A DNA stretch of 64,000 nucleotides from Magnetovibrio sp. GTDB lineage: Bacteria; Pseudomonadota; Alphaproteobacteria; Rhodospirillales_A; JABHCV01. The DNA lies in the NCBI GenBank assembly GCA_002717285.1, contig PBDF01000009.1, positions 77,838 through 141,837 of the forward strand, written 5' to 3'. The notes beneath the pieces were generated by a model, which saw only the letters and a program-made list of their open reading frames with translations, was not told the origin of the DNA and searched no databases. This document shows positions 35,201-42,488 of this stretch, piece after piece. Each line of letters starts with the position of its first letter. Position 1 is the stretch's first letter. The translations under genes were made by a program, and so were the position numbers.

Positions 35201-36557
35201 TTTTTGTAGTGCGACTGGCAACGCTGTCTAACTCCTCAGCCTGTTTATTGAAACTATCACTGCTAGTTTTGACATTAATTGCAACAAGGTCAGAAGTCTT
35301 GACCAACTCGCGTGCCTGTTCGGCTAGCGAATCACTAATGTTTTTAACCTCCAAAGAAACTTTATCTGAAGTTTCATTTAGTAGGCGAGTTTGTTGGCTT
35401 ATTTTAGACTCTATTTCAGAAGATTGTGCCGCAACAAGGCGACCGGTGTCAGACAAATCATCGCTTTGGCGCTTTAACTCAACACTAATAAAATTTGTTT
35501 GCTCAGCAACACGGTCGGAGCGCTGACTTAAATCCTGGGAGTGACTATGCAAAATATCAGAACTAGCCTGTACCTTTCGAGCTGCTTCGTCAGAGGTTGT
35601 TAAAAGTTCACTTAAACGACTGTCTAAACTTTCATGAATATCACCAGCCAAACTTAGAGAGTCTAATGACATTGAGCGAATTTCCTTGACCCGCTCACGG
35701 AAATTATTTGCTGCCAGGCTCACCTTCTCAAGAACATCGTTTGAAGTTGATAACAGTTCATCATTTCTTTTTCGTAACAACTCACTAATATCCTCAACTC
35801 TGGTCGATGCACGCTCAGATGTATTGACAATTTCTTGCGAATTTTTGTAGATGATTTCGCCAACCTCTTCTGCTCGATGCGCTGCATTAGAAGTAACTAT
35901 GTTCAGGTCCTCAGACTGTCGACGAAGAGACTCAGCAATGGCCTGGGCTCGCAAGTCTGCATCTTCTGATACTTTTGATAATTGCAAGGTTCTGCGCTGA
36001 ACCTGTTGTGACACTTTTTGTGCCCTTGTTGCCGCTTCCTCAGAAGCTTTGCTTAAATCCCGAGCCTGACGACGCAAAGAGTCAGTAATTTCATGCATTC
36101 GTTTTTGCGATGCACTAGATGGGTAAGCGAGTTGGCGCATTTGCCAACTTAATTGCCGAGCTTCTCGGGTAAACTTTTCGTTTTTTACAAAAAAAGCGAT
36201 GACCATCCATAATAACGCAAGAGGTGTGAGTGTTCCGGCAGCCATGCCACCAACCTCGTGCGGCAATAGAGCACCCAAATCTGAAAACGGAATTTGGGCG
36301 TTTATATAATTGAGACTTAACCATAGCCACCCAACACTTAAAGCTACACCTAAGATTAGTACAAGGTGAAAACGTACATAAAATGGCGTCACCCGAAAAT
36401 CACTCAAAGCGTTAGTTTCCAGCTCTTTTGCTGTGCGATTCTTGGACGATCCAATCGAAGCTATTTTCTTTTCAGGTTCTTTTTCCTGTTTGGGGGACGC
36501 TGATCCACTTTCATTATTTTGCCTTGCTCTAACGACATTGCTGACTTTTCTTACCAT
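32259..36557 (-). CDS. 1432-aa membrane-anchored coiled-coil protein with 25-residue repeats (TipN-like architecture)
   Basis: A basic, Lys/Glu-rich N-terminus (1-58) is followed by two membrane helices (about 62-84 and 104-124), then roughly 1150 residues of repeats and a distinct C-terminal domain (about 1290-1432; ITERLQSLAVDMSRLM, SEEDWTRFNKGEKGIFVRK, TIFLSSDMGKLFMVL). In residues about 157-280 and 345-570 units are exactly 25 residues, with a pattern LxxQsxDLsxxSdxAxxrvxxVxxs. Two N-terminal helices plus a long coiled coil and a folded end match the alphaproteobacterial polarity factor TipN in plan; homology is inferred, not proven. AAGGATGAGG precedes the ATG. Confidence 0.7.
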   Translation of the reverse strand: MVRKVSNVVRARQNNESGSASPKQEKEPEKKIASIGSSKNRTAKELETNALSDFRVTPFYVRFHLVLILGVALSVGWLWLSLNYINAQIPFSDLGALLPHEVGGMAAGTLTPLALLWMVIAFFVKNEKFTREARQLSWQMRQLAYPSSASQKRMHEITDSLRRQARDLSKASEEAATRAQKVSQQVQRRTLQLSKVSEDADLRAQAIAESLRRQSEDLNIVTSNAAHRAEEVGEIIYKNSQEIVNTSERASTRVEDISELLRKRNDELLSTSNDVLEKVSLAANNFRERVKEIRSMSLDSLSLAGDIHESLDSRLSELLTTSDEAARKVQASSDILHSHSQDLSQRSDRVAEQTNFISVELKRQSDDLSDTGRLVAAQSSEIESKISQQTRLLNETSDKVSLEVKNISDSLAEQARELVKTSDLVAINVKTSSDSFNKQAEELDSVASRTTKKSTILGKLLRQTSNELSRVSEEVLGQVERVGDGLHSRTLELSEASEDAVMNINEVTQAVYEKVDDLSKASNNSVMRINTAGESLRQNTASLIETSEKANNQLNSYNQTLKQSTQNISSSAEKNAASLGTTTRKLTEAIGEFNTITSNTNENATSLSSKIIEIKEASEGAFERLTELGLYIAEETQKILKNSALTTSQLNKAAGIAKMTLQETADLAVSRINDTSTNATDKVSAIANVVTQQVGAASNRLDDEGNKLDQVSIRAMSLIEQVGSSLQGQAGQLGESTDQAVNKLKGVGEEIRRGLVNMTTASDEAAARMLSAGLNLQKQSDGLDSVSGAALEDIAKVGSTLQDRSKDISVASKKAAKLITLVSGTMNRQADDLTRASDQASQQIRISGQEFSERTQELTNVGKQTVIQLAEISSGLRSQIENLDLVKNKAVEMLEQVSASLQTGQADVGQASESATKKLRIVGDSLQEQVSNATDATERATSRLESIASSLKMYSGDMDTSLIKAGKKLEDVSQFLETCTKDLNVAYAEASGHLESYGSQLKQQASTLSNTSDKALADMDQVSSELGEQASEVTTSVDRAAKLMSLVSDALKDQSVNLNTSAENVKSNFESVGQIFDEKAENIDQTGSRVTREIIELGDTMDQTTKRITHTAKRTAEDINKVAKALDLKAQELSSTSDDATTKLSSVGISMAQQSTEVDRVTEAGVAKLEKLGELLRRHSNEAKGHTKQISSSMDGAYDALRNQINELTGAYERADAGMSSLAGSIGDRASEINEVTDKALGQISHWDKLVRESSDILGKAVNKVNVQGHQVTEALNKQTKEIRTAVGDAAELLAALKANVKEAGMDDFLRRATFITERLQSLAVDMSRLMETSISEEDWTRFNKGEKGIFVRKILGFREKTRLVSIKDRYQNDQEFRNYVSRYLDEFKSFLDEARKRDQQGVLSTIFLSSDMGKLFMVLTKALDRELLTDT

Positions 36558-36684
36558 CGCCTCATCCTTGTTTTAACCCCACTTGCGTAAACAACTTTAC
36601 AAAGATTAATACAATACGACAACAAAATGTAGTCGGTAAATGCAAGAATTTCACAAAATGTTGTGGATTATGTTAAATAAACAA

Positions 36685-37437
36685 TCAAAAAAGATGTTGA
36701 CCGCCGGTCACCCAAATTTCCGTTCCTGTGATATAGGTAGAATTCTCAGAACAGAGGTAGTATACGGTTGTTGCTACTTCATGAGAAGTCCCCAGGCGAT
36801 CAAGTGGAATGCGAGGAATTATGGCCTCATATTCGGGCTGTATCATTGAAGTTTCTATTTCGCCTGGCGCTACAGCATTTACACGCACATCAAGAGCAGC
36901 AAATTCATTAGAAAGTTCACGGGTAAGTGCCGAGAGAGCGGCTTTGGATGTGGAATAAGCAGAGCCAGCAAAAGGATGGATTTTATGTCCTGCAATTGAG
37001 GTAATGTTCACAATAGCCCCCTTCCCTCTATGCAGTGATGAGGCGAAACCTCGGGCTAGTTTCAACCCAGCAAAAAAATTCAACTCAAAGACCTCACGCC
37101 ATGCATCCAAATCGCCATTCAAACAGCCCAGACGTTCTTCGAAAGGTGCCTTAGGTGAAACACCCGCATTATTAACCAACGCATGTAATGGCTTTCCGTC
37201 CAGGGCATCCAACGACTTTTCAATAAAATTTGCAATGCTATGTGAGTCAGCCAAATCCGTTGGTATATGATGCGTCCAATTAGGGTCACGTTTGCACTCT
37301 GGCGGCGTATCATCACGTGAACAGGTAATGACCCGCCAATCTCGCTTAAGAAATAATGTTGCTGTGGCGTGGCCTATACCGCGACTAGCTCCAGTTACAA
37401 CAACAGTCTTTCGTTCCTTTGAATGGTCATCGCTCAT
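36685..37437 (-). CDS. Short-chain dehydrogenase/reductase
   Basis: 250-aa classical SDR. The Rossmann glycine motif TGASRGIGHATA (about residues 14-25), NNAG (NNAGVSPKAP), catalytic Ser (VNITSIAGH) and YSTSK tetrad are all intact, with a VAPGEIETSM loop after. The TGxxxGxG plus an arginine at RVITCSRDD suggests NADP(H). It resembles FabG-like 3-oxoacyl reductases but substrate is open. It is 127 bp upstream of the coiled-coil gene on the same strand. Confidence 0.88.
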   Translation of the reverse strand: MSDDHSKERKTVVVTGASRGIGHATATLFLKRDWRVITCSRDDTPPECKRDPNWTHHIPTDLADSHSIANFIEKSLDALDGKPLHALVNNAGVSPKAPFEERLGCLNGDLDAWREVFELNFFAGLKLARGFASSLHRGKGAIVNITSIAGHKIHPFAGSAYSTSKAALSALTRELSNEFAALDVRVNAVAPGEIETSMIQPEYEAIIPRIPLDRLGTSHEVATTVYYLCSENSTYITGTEIWVTGGQHLF

Positions 37438-37565
37438 ATTTTAAAGTAAAATAAATTAATCCGAATTAAAATCAATTATCACATCTAACCCTTCTAAATT
37501 TAATTTTTATTTGAATAATAAAGTATTATAGAGACTTCGTCACAGCTTTTAAAGAAGCTGATGAG

Positions 37566-38096
37566 TTGGCAAATAAAGAAAATGTTGTAGCTCAAACTCT
37601 ACTTGGAACACTATATGCTACTGGTCGTGGTGTAGATAAAGTTGAAAAAAAGGGATTTAAGCTAACTTCAAAAGCTGCAACTAAATGCCATGCACGGGCA
37701 GAGTACAATTTAGCTACGATGTATAAACACGGTATTGGCGTTGGAGCCAATAGAAAAAAAGCGAACGAACTTTACAACAGTTCTTCTGATCAGGGCTTTC
37801 CAGGAGCTCACTCCGCACTTGGGCTCCACATTTCTAAAGGTGTAAAGACATGTTATTCTGATGATAATAAATGCGAAAAAGATAAAAGAAACAAACAGAT
37901 TAAAGCAGAAATGCACTTTAAAATTGAAGAGATGTTGGGAGAAACTCAGGAAGAAAAAACTATGTTTCGTGGCAGTAGAAACATGATGACAAAATATATG
38001 AAGCCAGATGCTATTGCTGAAGCACACTCACTTGCCAAAGAATTTGTTAGTAAAACAACTAAACCTTCTGATTACCTGTTCAATTATTTTAATTAG
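37566..38096 (+). pseudogene. Sel1-repeat protein remnant, 5' end missing
   Basis: The frame holds two clear Sel1-like repeats (AQTLLGTLYATGRGVDK and AEYNLATMYKHGIGVGANRKKA) and a third, degraded one (FPGAHSALGLHISKG). Its only canonical start is TTG 37566, inside the first repeat. Upstream the same frame continues as DFVTAFKEADELANKEN, also Sel1-like, back to a TGA at 37512-37514 with no ATG, GTG or signal peptide. Sel1 proteins are normally exported and longer. It therefore looks like the 3' part of a truncated gene. It ends about 125 bp from tRNA-Arg. Confidence 0.6.
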
Positions 38097-38180
38097 AAAC
38101 CAAAAGGAAAATTTTATAAATAATTGGTTTTAATGAGCTTTTTGTTAGCCCAGTTGTTAGCCTCAACCACTCAAAAACCA

Positions 38181-38211
38181 TAAAAGGACCTAGCGCATTT
38201 CAGCTAAGCCC
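38181..38211 (-). terminator. Probable intrinsic terminator of tRNA-Arg
   Basis: On the minus strand GGGCTTAGC (38203-38211) pairs with GCTAGGTCC (38186-38194) across an 8-nt loop; nine pairs including two G-U. TTTTA follows, then another T run. It lies 11 nt below the tRNA 3' end. Confidence 0.5.
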
Positions 38212-38221
38212 TTGATTTATT

Positions 38222-38298
38222 TGGCGACCCCGGCAGGATTCGAACCTGCTACCTCAAGATTAGAAATCTCGCGCTCTATCCAGATGAGCTACGGGGCC
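38222..38298 (-). tRNA. tRNA-Arg(UCU)
   Basis: Full cloverleaf on the minus strand: acceptor GGCCCCG pairs with CGGGGTC, anticodon stem CGAGA/TCTTG encloses loop TTTCTAA giving anticodon TCT, and the T-arm has GTTCGAAT. The CCA end is encoded (38222-38224). The gene is isolated between the Sel1 remnant and the complex I subunit. Confidence 0.96.
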
Positions 38299-38334
38299 TG
38301 ATTTAAAAATGGATGACAGATGTTACTGCTCTAA

Positions 38335-38631
38335 TCATTCAATGCGTTTATAAGAAAAGTTTGCAGAATAGTCCTTTGGCTGGATTTTGCGAATCTTAGG
38401 CATTGTCACTACATAGTCAAACTCATTCTTCTTTGCAAAAGCGATAGCTGCATCAAGTGTCTTAAAACTCATTTTCACCTGTCCTTTAGTGTCCTTTGAC
38501 CCAATCCAGCCCATCAATGGATCAGCCAGTTTGGCTGATACAGGTTCATATTCAAGAATCCATAACCCAAGTCTAGAACGCCCCGATTGCATGGCTGTCT
38601 TAGTTGGCTGATATATACGAACTTGGCTCAT
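38335..38631 (-). CDS. NADH dehydrogenase accessory subunit, ETC_C1/NDUFS4 family
   Basis: 98-aa homologue of the mitochondrial complex I 18-kDa subunit, which in bacteria is a hallmark of Alphaproteobacteria. Recognisable parts are VRIYQPTKTAMQSGR, WILEYEP, PLMGWIGSKDT, KTLDAAIAFAKKNEFDYVV and the basic end KPKDYSANFSYKR-like segment. It has no membrane helix and would sit on the cytoplasmic arm of complex I. It is monocistronic. Confidence 0.93.
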   Translation of the reverse strand: MSQVRIYQPTKTAMQSGRSRLGLWILEYEPVSAKLADPLMGWIGSKDTKGQVKMSFKTLDAAIAFAKKNEFDYVVTMPKIRKIQPKDYSANFSYKRIE

Positions 38632-38811
38632 CGATAAACTCCAATGCTTTTTAACATTTAAGCAATTATATCAAAAGGACGTTAAAGCGGTATAGTTTAC
38701 TTATTTTTTTATATTGAAAATTTATTAATTTTCTATCATCAATAATTTAAGTAATAACACCCTATCAAAAAAATTTAAGATTTTTATTTAAAAATTTGCG
38801 CCACATAAAAC

Positions 38812-39120
38812 GTGAAAGTTCCCAACTCAACGAAAGAAAGTATGAACCTAATGAAGCAAGGTTACCAACGTTATGTAGAAGCATTAAAAAAACGAAAAAA
38901 GGAGAATGAAGATACACCAGAGATTATCAAAGAGATACAGTTGGCATACAAGGAAGCTTTCGAAGCACATAAAATATGGTATCAAACCAAAGATCAACCA
39001 TCAGAAAGTAAAGCAGAAGGGCAAGTAATGCATCCAGATATGATTCGAGATTTATCAACTTTTTTTGCCGACGCAATTGGAGGTTTTCCATGCAAGTTCA
39101 AAACACCCAAAGAAAATTAA
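38812..39120 (+). CDS. Uncharacterised 102-aa protein, paralogue of 40793-41089
   Basis: GTG start at 38812. The product is charged and helical (residues 1-60) and ends with a conserved block HPDMIRDLSTFFADAIGG. It aligns with the 98-aa product encoded at 40793-41089: shared IKE-Q-A-EA-IW-T-P-G-P-M-L-F-D-G-F-P positions. No signal peptide, membrane segment or known domain. The two genes lie either side of the His-rich chelatase gene and point in opposite directions. Function unknown. Confidence 0.6.
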   Translation: MKVPNSTKESMNLMKQGYQRYVEALKKRKKENEDTPEIIKEIQLAYKEAFEAHKIWYQTKDQPSESKAEGQVMHPDMIRDLSTFFADAIGGFPCKFKTPKEN

Positions 39121-39324
39121 AAGAAATAACTGTTTTTAAAATCCGTTTCCTGCTACAGGATCATTTCATGTTTCCCTAGATTCTATCCCTAGTTTTCTAT
39201 AAATATGTCACTTGTTAAGTATGTAAAAAAAAATTCGGCCTACAAACGCTCTTAAATCGGAAAATTTAAAAGTATCTGAGATATTAAGCGTCAGAAACGA
39301 TAAAAAAATAAACCCTCTTTACTA

Positions 39325-39350
39325 GTTGTACAAAGCTGATTTTGTGCAAC
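39325..39350 (+). promoter_or_regulatory. Stable leader hairpin upstream of the His-rich chelatase gene
   Basis: GTTGTACAAA (39325-39334) pairs with TTTGTGCAAC (39341-39350) around a GCTGAT loop, ten pairs with one G-U. An alternative pairing exists between AGTTG (39324-39328) and CAACT (39355-39359). The hairpin ends 42 nt before the ATG. It may be an attenuator-like element; no known riboswitch core, including the cobalamin box, was found. Confidence 0.35.
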
Positions 39351-39392
39351 CAGTCAACTGATTCAAATGCACATAGGATGTGAGAGCAAAAA

Positions 39393-40508
39393 ATGCGCAA
39401 ACAAGGTATAATGATCTGTGGACATGGTAGCCGATCAAAAGCGGCTGAAAGTGAATTTGGACTTCTCGCTGCTGGACTGAGAAAGCGATTGCCGGAAATA
39501 CCAGTCGAATATGGATTTCTGGAATATTCCGCCCCTAATATTCATATGGGGCTGGATGCTCTCAAAGAAGCCGGCGTTGAGAATATTGTAGCTGTACCAG
39601 GTATGCTATTTGCTGCGACACACACAAAAAATGATATTCCTTCTGTACTGACAACATACCAACAGAAAAATCCAAAATTGCATATTAAATATGGACGTGA
39701 ACTAGGTCTTCATCCTCAAATGATTTTAGCCTTTGAAAGGCGTATTTTGGATAGTCTAAGCCTTAGCCACGTTCACAATGGTGACCTGTATGACACACTA
39801 TTAGTGGTTGTGGGAAGAGGCACCTCAGATACTTTCGCAAATGCCGAGGTGGCAAAATTAACACGCATTGTAACTGAAGATTTAGGATTTGGATGGTCAG
39901 AAACTGTCTATTCAGGTGTCACATTCCCATCTGTTGGTCAAGGCCTAGAAAAAATTTGCCGTCTAGGTTACAAAAAGGTTGTAGTTGCTCCTTACTTTTT
40001 GTTCACAGGAAGGCTTATCGATAGAATTTACAACTATGTTGACCTGGTTGCTAGAGAGCATAGCGAAATAGAATTCTACAAGGCCCATTATTTAGCTGAT
40101 CAAGATCATGTCATAGATACATTCATTGAGCGAATTGACGAAGCTAAAGTAGGAAAGCATACCAATGATCACGATCATATGCAAAAATTCAAAGACCGAC
40201 TCAAAAGAGGTGATATCAACATTCATCATCATCACGCAGAATACAAACCATCAGTAGATCCATACGACGACGAAGTTGTCCATGACCATGGGCACTCTCA
40301 TGATCATGAACATTCTCATGATCATGACCATGAACATCATCATAAACACGGAGTTTACAAGCATATTTCCCACCCAAATGGGCCTCGCACCATGATTGAT
40401 GAGGGGGTTTGTTGTTGTTTTATGAGCCAGTTTCCAGATCAGGTGATCGAGGAACAACGCCAAATTAATTTAAAAAATGGTAAGAAAAATAACCGAGAAA
40501 AATTGTGA
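39393..40508 (+). CDS. cbiX: Sirohydrochlorin chelatase CbiX with His-rich C-terminus
   Basis: 371 aa. Two CbiX half-domains: ICGHGSRSKAAE (residues about 7-18) with FAATHTKNDIPS, and VVGRGTSDTFAN (about 142-153), where the catalytic His is replaced by Arg. After residue 255 comes a His/Asp-rich stretch (HDHGHSHDHEHSHDH...), then VCCCFM near residue 345. Long CbiX proteins of cobalamin producers carry such a His tract and a C-terminal Fe-S site, so cobalt insertion is likely. It stands alone, not with other cob genes. It is distinct from the dsr-linked copy at 31492-32241. Confidence 0.87.
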   Translation: MRKQGIMICGHGSRSKAAESEFGLLAAGLRKRLPEIPVEYGFLEYSAPNIHMGLDALKEAGVENIVAVPGMLFAATHTKNDIPSVLTTYQQKNPKLHIKYGRELGLHPQMILAFERRILDSLSLSHVHNGDLYDTLLVVVGRGTSDTFANAEVAKLTRIVTEDLGFGWSETVYSGVTFPSVGQGLEKICRLGYKKVVVAPYFLFTGRLIDRIYNYVDLVAREHSEIEFYKAHYLADQDHVIDTFIERIDEAKVGKHTNDHDHMQKFKDRLKRGDINIHHHHAEYKPSVDPYDDEVVHDHGHSHDHEHSHDHDHEHHHKHGVYKHISHPNGPRTMIDEGVCCCFMSQFPDQVIEEQRQINLKNGKKNNREKL

Positions 40509-40792
40509 AAATTTTTAAAATTACTTATTTGCTTGTTATTTAAAAAAGCCTTCCTTCAAATTAAAAGTTACACGCACGCAGAACTTATTTCGTCCCCAAC
40601 TTACTGGACGAATTTGAAATAAACTTGAGCTGTATAATATAATAAAATTGCGCAATCATAATTTTTTCATTTAGAAAATTTGATATTTGTGCATGTACAG
40701 TCTCTCCTGATAGGGTTATCTATCAATTTTGGCTTTTGATACTGCGCATGCACTTTGCTCGCTCATGATTTTTATAGCTCAAAATATCTCAG
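40509..40792. other. Convergent intergenic region with hairpins and a promoter-like sequence
   Basis: Contains TTCGTCC/GGACGAA (40589-40595 with 40606-40612, 10-nt loop), just downstream of the chelatase gene, which could help transcript ending although no T run follows. A TTGAAA-18 bp-TATAAT match (40614-40643) reads rightward into nested inverted repeats GTGCATG/CATGCAC (40689-40695, 40747-40753) and TGATAG/CTATCA (40708-40713, 40720-40725). Confidence 0.3.
40614..40753 (+). ncRNA. Possible small structured RNA with own promoter (speculative)
   Basis: A sigma70-like TTGAAA-N18-TATAAT is followed about 45 nt later by a 65-nt foldable segment with an outer 7-bp and an inner 6-bp stem. No homology is known to me and no strong terminator follows. 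Low confidence; listed because no gene on the plus strand would otherwise use the promoter. Confidence 0.15.
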
Positions 40793-41089
40793 TCATTCTG
40801 ACCGCCTTTGGTTAGAGGGTTCTAAGAATGGACTTTTGTGACCAGCGAGCAAATCCAAAAAAATATTTTGCAACCAAGTCATCATTTCTGGATCAAGTTG
40901 CTCACCTTTTGGCTCGTCAGAGAGTAATAAATCTGGGACACTTTGTGTCCGATGCCAAATTATATAGTCGTCAACAGCCTCACAAAAAGCCTCTTGTAAC
41001 TCTTTTATAAGCTCACTGTCATATTCCTTTATCTCATTTAACTCGGTCATTGCACGAATAAATTTTATGCGCCCACGATTAGTCGTCAT
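40793..41089 (-). CDS. Uncharacterised 98-aa protein, paralogue of 38812-39120
   Basis: Acidic and mostly helical, no signal peptide. The conserved core is IKELQEAFCEAVDDYIIW, then GEQLDPEMMTWLQNIF, matching the 102-aa neighbour on the other side of the chelatase gene in order and spacing. No known domain. Upstream (41090-41425), between this gene and the divergent PP2C gene, lie a 26-bp perfect palindrome and a large inverted repeat. Confidence 0.6.
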   Translation of the reverse strand: MTTNRGRIKFIRAMTELNEIKEYDSELIKELQEAFCEAVDDYIIWHRTQSVPDLLLSDEPKGEQLDPEMMTWLQNIFLDLLAGHKSPFLEPSNQRRSE

Positions 41090-41166
41090 TTCACTTTCCC
41101 TTGCTAACTTTCAGACTTTTTTGGTTTTTGAGTTTTCGTAAATAAGACAACCCATATACTCATAAC

Positions 41167-41192
41167 ATATTTTCAAGTGCACTTGAAAATAT
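41167..41192. promoter_or_regulatory. 26-bp perfect palindrome, probable operator
   Basis: The half site ATATTTTCAAGTG (41167-41179) is followed at once by its exact complement (41180-41192), with no mismatch and no spacer. The inner CAAGT-GC-ACTTG resembles MerR/SoxR-type operators in layout. It lies 78 bp upstream of the 98-aa gene and 234 bp upstream of the PP2C gene. Confidence 0.5.
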
Positions 41193-41243
41193 CGCAAATA
41201 AAACGAACCTAAAACTCTAGTGAAATAACTACAAGTTGACTTT

Positions 41244-41311
41244 CTGAGGCCCTGATTTAATAACAAACTGAAGGTATCAGATAAATTTAACTTAAATCAG
41301 GGCTGTCTCAG
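41244..41311. repeat. 68-nt inverted repeat (long stem-loop)
   Basis: GCCCTGATTTAA (41249-41260) and TTAAATCAGGGC (41292-41303) are perfectly complementary; CTGAG (41244-41248) and CTCAG (41307-41311) extend the stem past a 3-nt bulge. The 31-nt loop carries its own small CTGA/TCAG hairpin (41268-41280). It may be a structured RNA, a small inverted-repeat element, or a double operator. No target-site duplication seen. Confidence 0.45.
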
Positions 41312-41425
41312 TTTTCTGTGGATGGTTTTTTTAAAATCAATCCAACAAAATACTAAAAATTTATCTAATTGTAGATTTACTATTTCGTTCAGAAAAATTA
41401 GAAATAATTCAAGGGTAAATGGAAT

Positions 41426-42145
41426 ATGAAATTTGAGGAAGTCTCTGTTGACGCCCACAGTCAAAAGGGTGCCAGGCGAGAGAGCAATCAAGACTCAATT
41501 GGGGCTCTAGGTTGGATAAATAATCAAAATATCTCCGATACATTTGCTGCCAATTTTACAGAAACAATTTTACCTAAGCTATTTCTACTAGCTGATGGTG
41601 TTGGAGGGCACGCCCATGGGGCTTTCGCAAGCAGAAAAACAATTCAAATAATCGTGGAGCTATTTGATAGAAGCGCTGAGGATTTTAATATTTTAAATGG
41701 AATTCTTGCTGCCCATGCTGAGTTAGTAGTCAAACCTCAAAATCTAAATTGTCAAATGGCGACAACTATAGTTGGATTAGTTTTATGTCAAAATAGGGCT
41801 CTAATATTCAACGTTGGAGATAGCCGAGCATATTTGATCAGTAATAAAAAAATTAATCTTCTATCAATTGATGACAATGATGAGACAAAACCCAAAAATA
41901 TAATCACGCAATGTATTGGTGGAGTTACTAAAACACCAAAACCTCATTTTTTATCCCTCAAATATGAAAAAAAAGATACTTTTATATTGCTATCAGATGG
42001 CGTAACAGACTGGCTTTCTGAAACCAAAATTTTCGAAATACTATCTTCAAACGAAAACGAAAAAAGTTCTTTGCTTTGTCGAGAAGCTGTCAGAGCTGGT
42101 AGCGAAGATGACGTATCGGCACTAATTGTTAAAAGATTAATTTGA
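41426..42145 (+). CDS. PP2C-family serine/threonine protein phosphatase
   Basis: 239-aa cytoplasmic metal-dependent phosphatase. All PP2C motifs are seen: GARRESNQDSIG near the N-terminus, LADGVGGHAHGAFAS (metal-binding DGxGG), NVGDSRAYLI, ITQCIGG, LLSDGVTDWL and EDDVSALIV with the C-terminal metal aspartate. No kinase or FHA gene adjoins it, and no type VI secretion genes are in the window, so its target is unknown. It is followed by a bidirectional terminator. Confidence 0.9.
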   Translation: MKFEEVSVDAHSQKGARRESNQDSIGALGWINNQNISDTFAANFTETILPKLFLLADGVGGHAHGAFASRKTIQIIVELFDRSAEDFNILNGILAAHAELVVKPQNLNCQMATTIVGLVLCQNRALIFNVGDSRAYLISNKKINLLSIDDNDETKPKNIITQCIGGVTKTPKPHFLSLKYEKKDTFILLSDGVTDWLSETKIFEILSSNENEKSSLLCREAVRAGSEDDVSALIVKRLI

Positions 42146-42488
42146 CTGCTTTTCTAGGAGACCTTTTATTCCTTTCAGGATCAAAACAAATTACCCATAT
42201 CAGCCGATGCTACCCAGCATACATTAGTTAAAAAGATACGCCGGGGAGAAATACACCCAAACTAAATCTTATAGCTTCAGACAAAAGTATTAATATTACA
42301 AGATACTTTAGTTCATACCCCCCCCTAAAAAAACGCTTTGCTAGTGTTTTTTTTAGAACGACAATATTCTACAAGACTTAAGCTTAGTTTGTGTGTTGTG
42401 CTTGATTGGAGTTACAAACACTGGATAGCTTTGATGATAAACCTTCGTCATAAGTAAATGACCCTAATTTAATTGCTAGAATACTGCA
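42146..42488. other. Convergent intergenic region between PP2C and sulfotransferase genes
   Basis: Holds the terminator at 42327-42354 and a homopolymer of eight C at 42318-42325 directly before it. I see no credible gene in the remaining sequence. Confidence 0.5.
42327..42354. terminator. Bidirectional intrinsic terminator
   Basis: AAAAAAACGC (42327-42336) pairs with GTGTTTTTTT (42344-42353) around TTTGCTA, with one G-U pair; the plus strand ends in eight T and the minus strand in seven T. It lies between two convergent genes, PP2C and the sulfotransferase, and suits both. Confidence 0.6.

Noticed and set aside
32259..36557. Frames on the plus strand within the coiled-coil gene
   Set aside because: They mirror the 25-residue repeats of the minus-strand gene and have no independent start signals.
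39121..39392. Cobalamin riboswitch before cbiX
   Set aside because: No B12-box-like core or expected long conserved leader; only simple hairpins.
42318..42325. Run of eight C as a phase-variable tract
   Set aside because: It is in a convergent intergenic gap beside a terminator, not in a gene or promoter.
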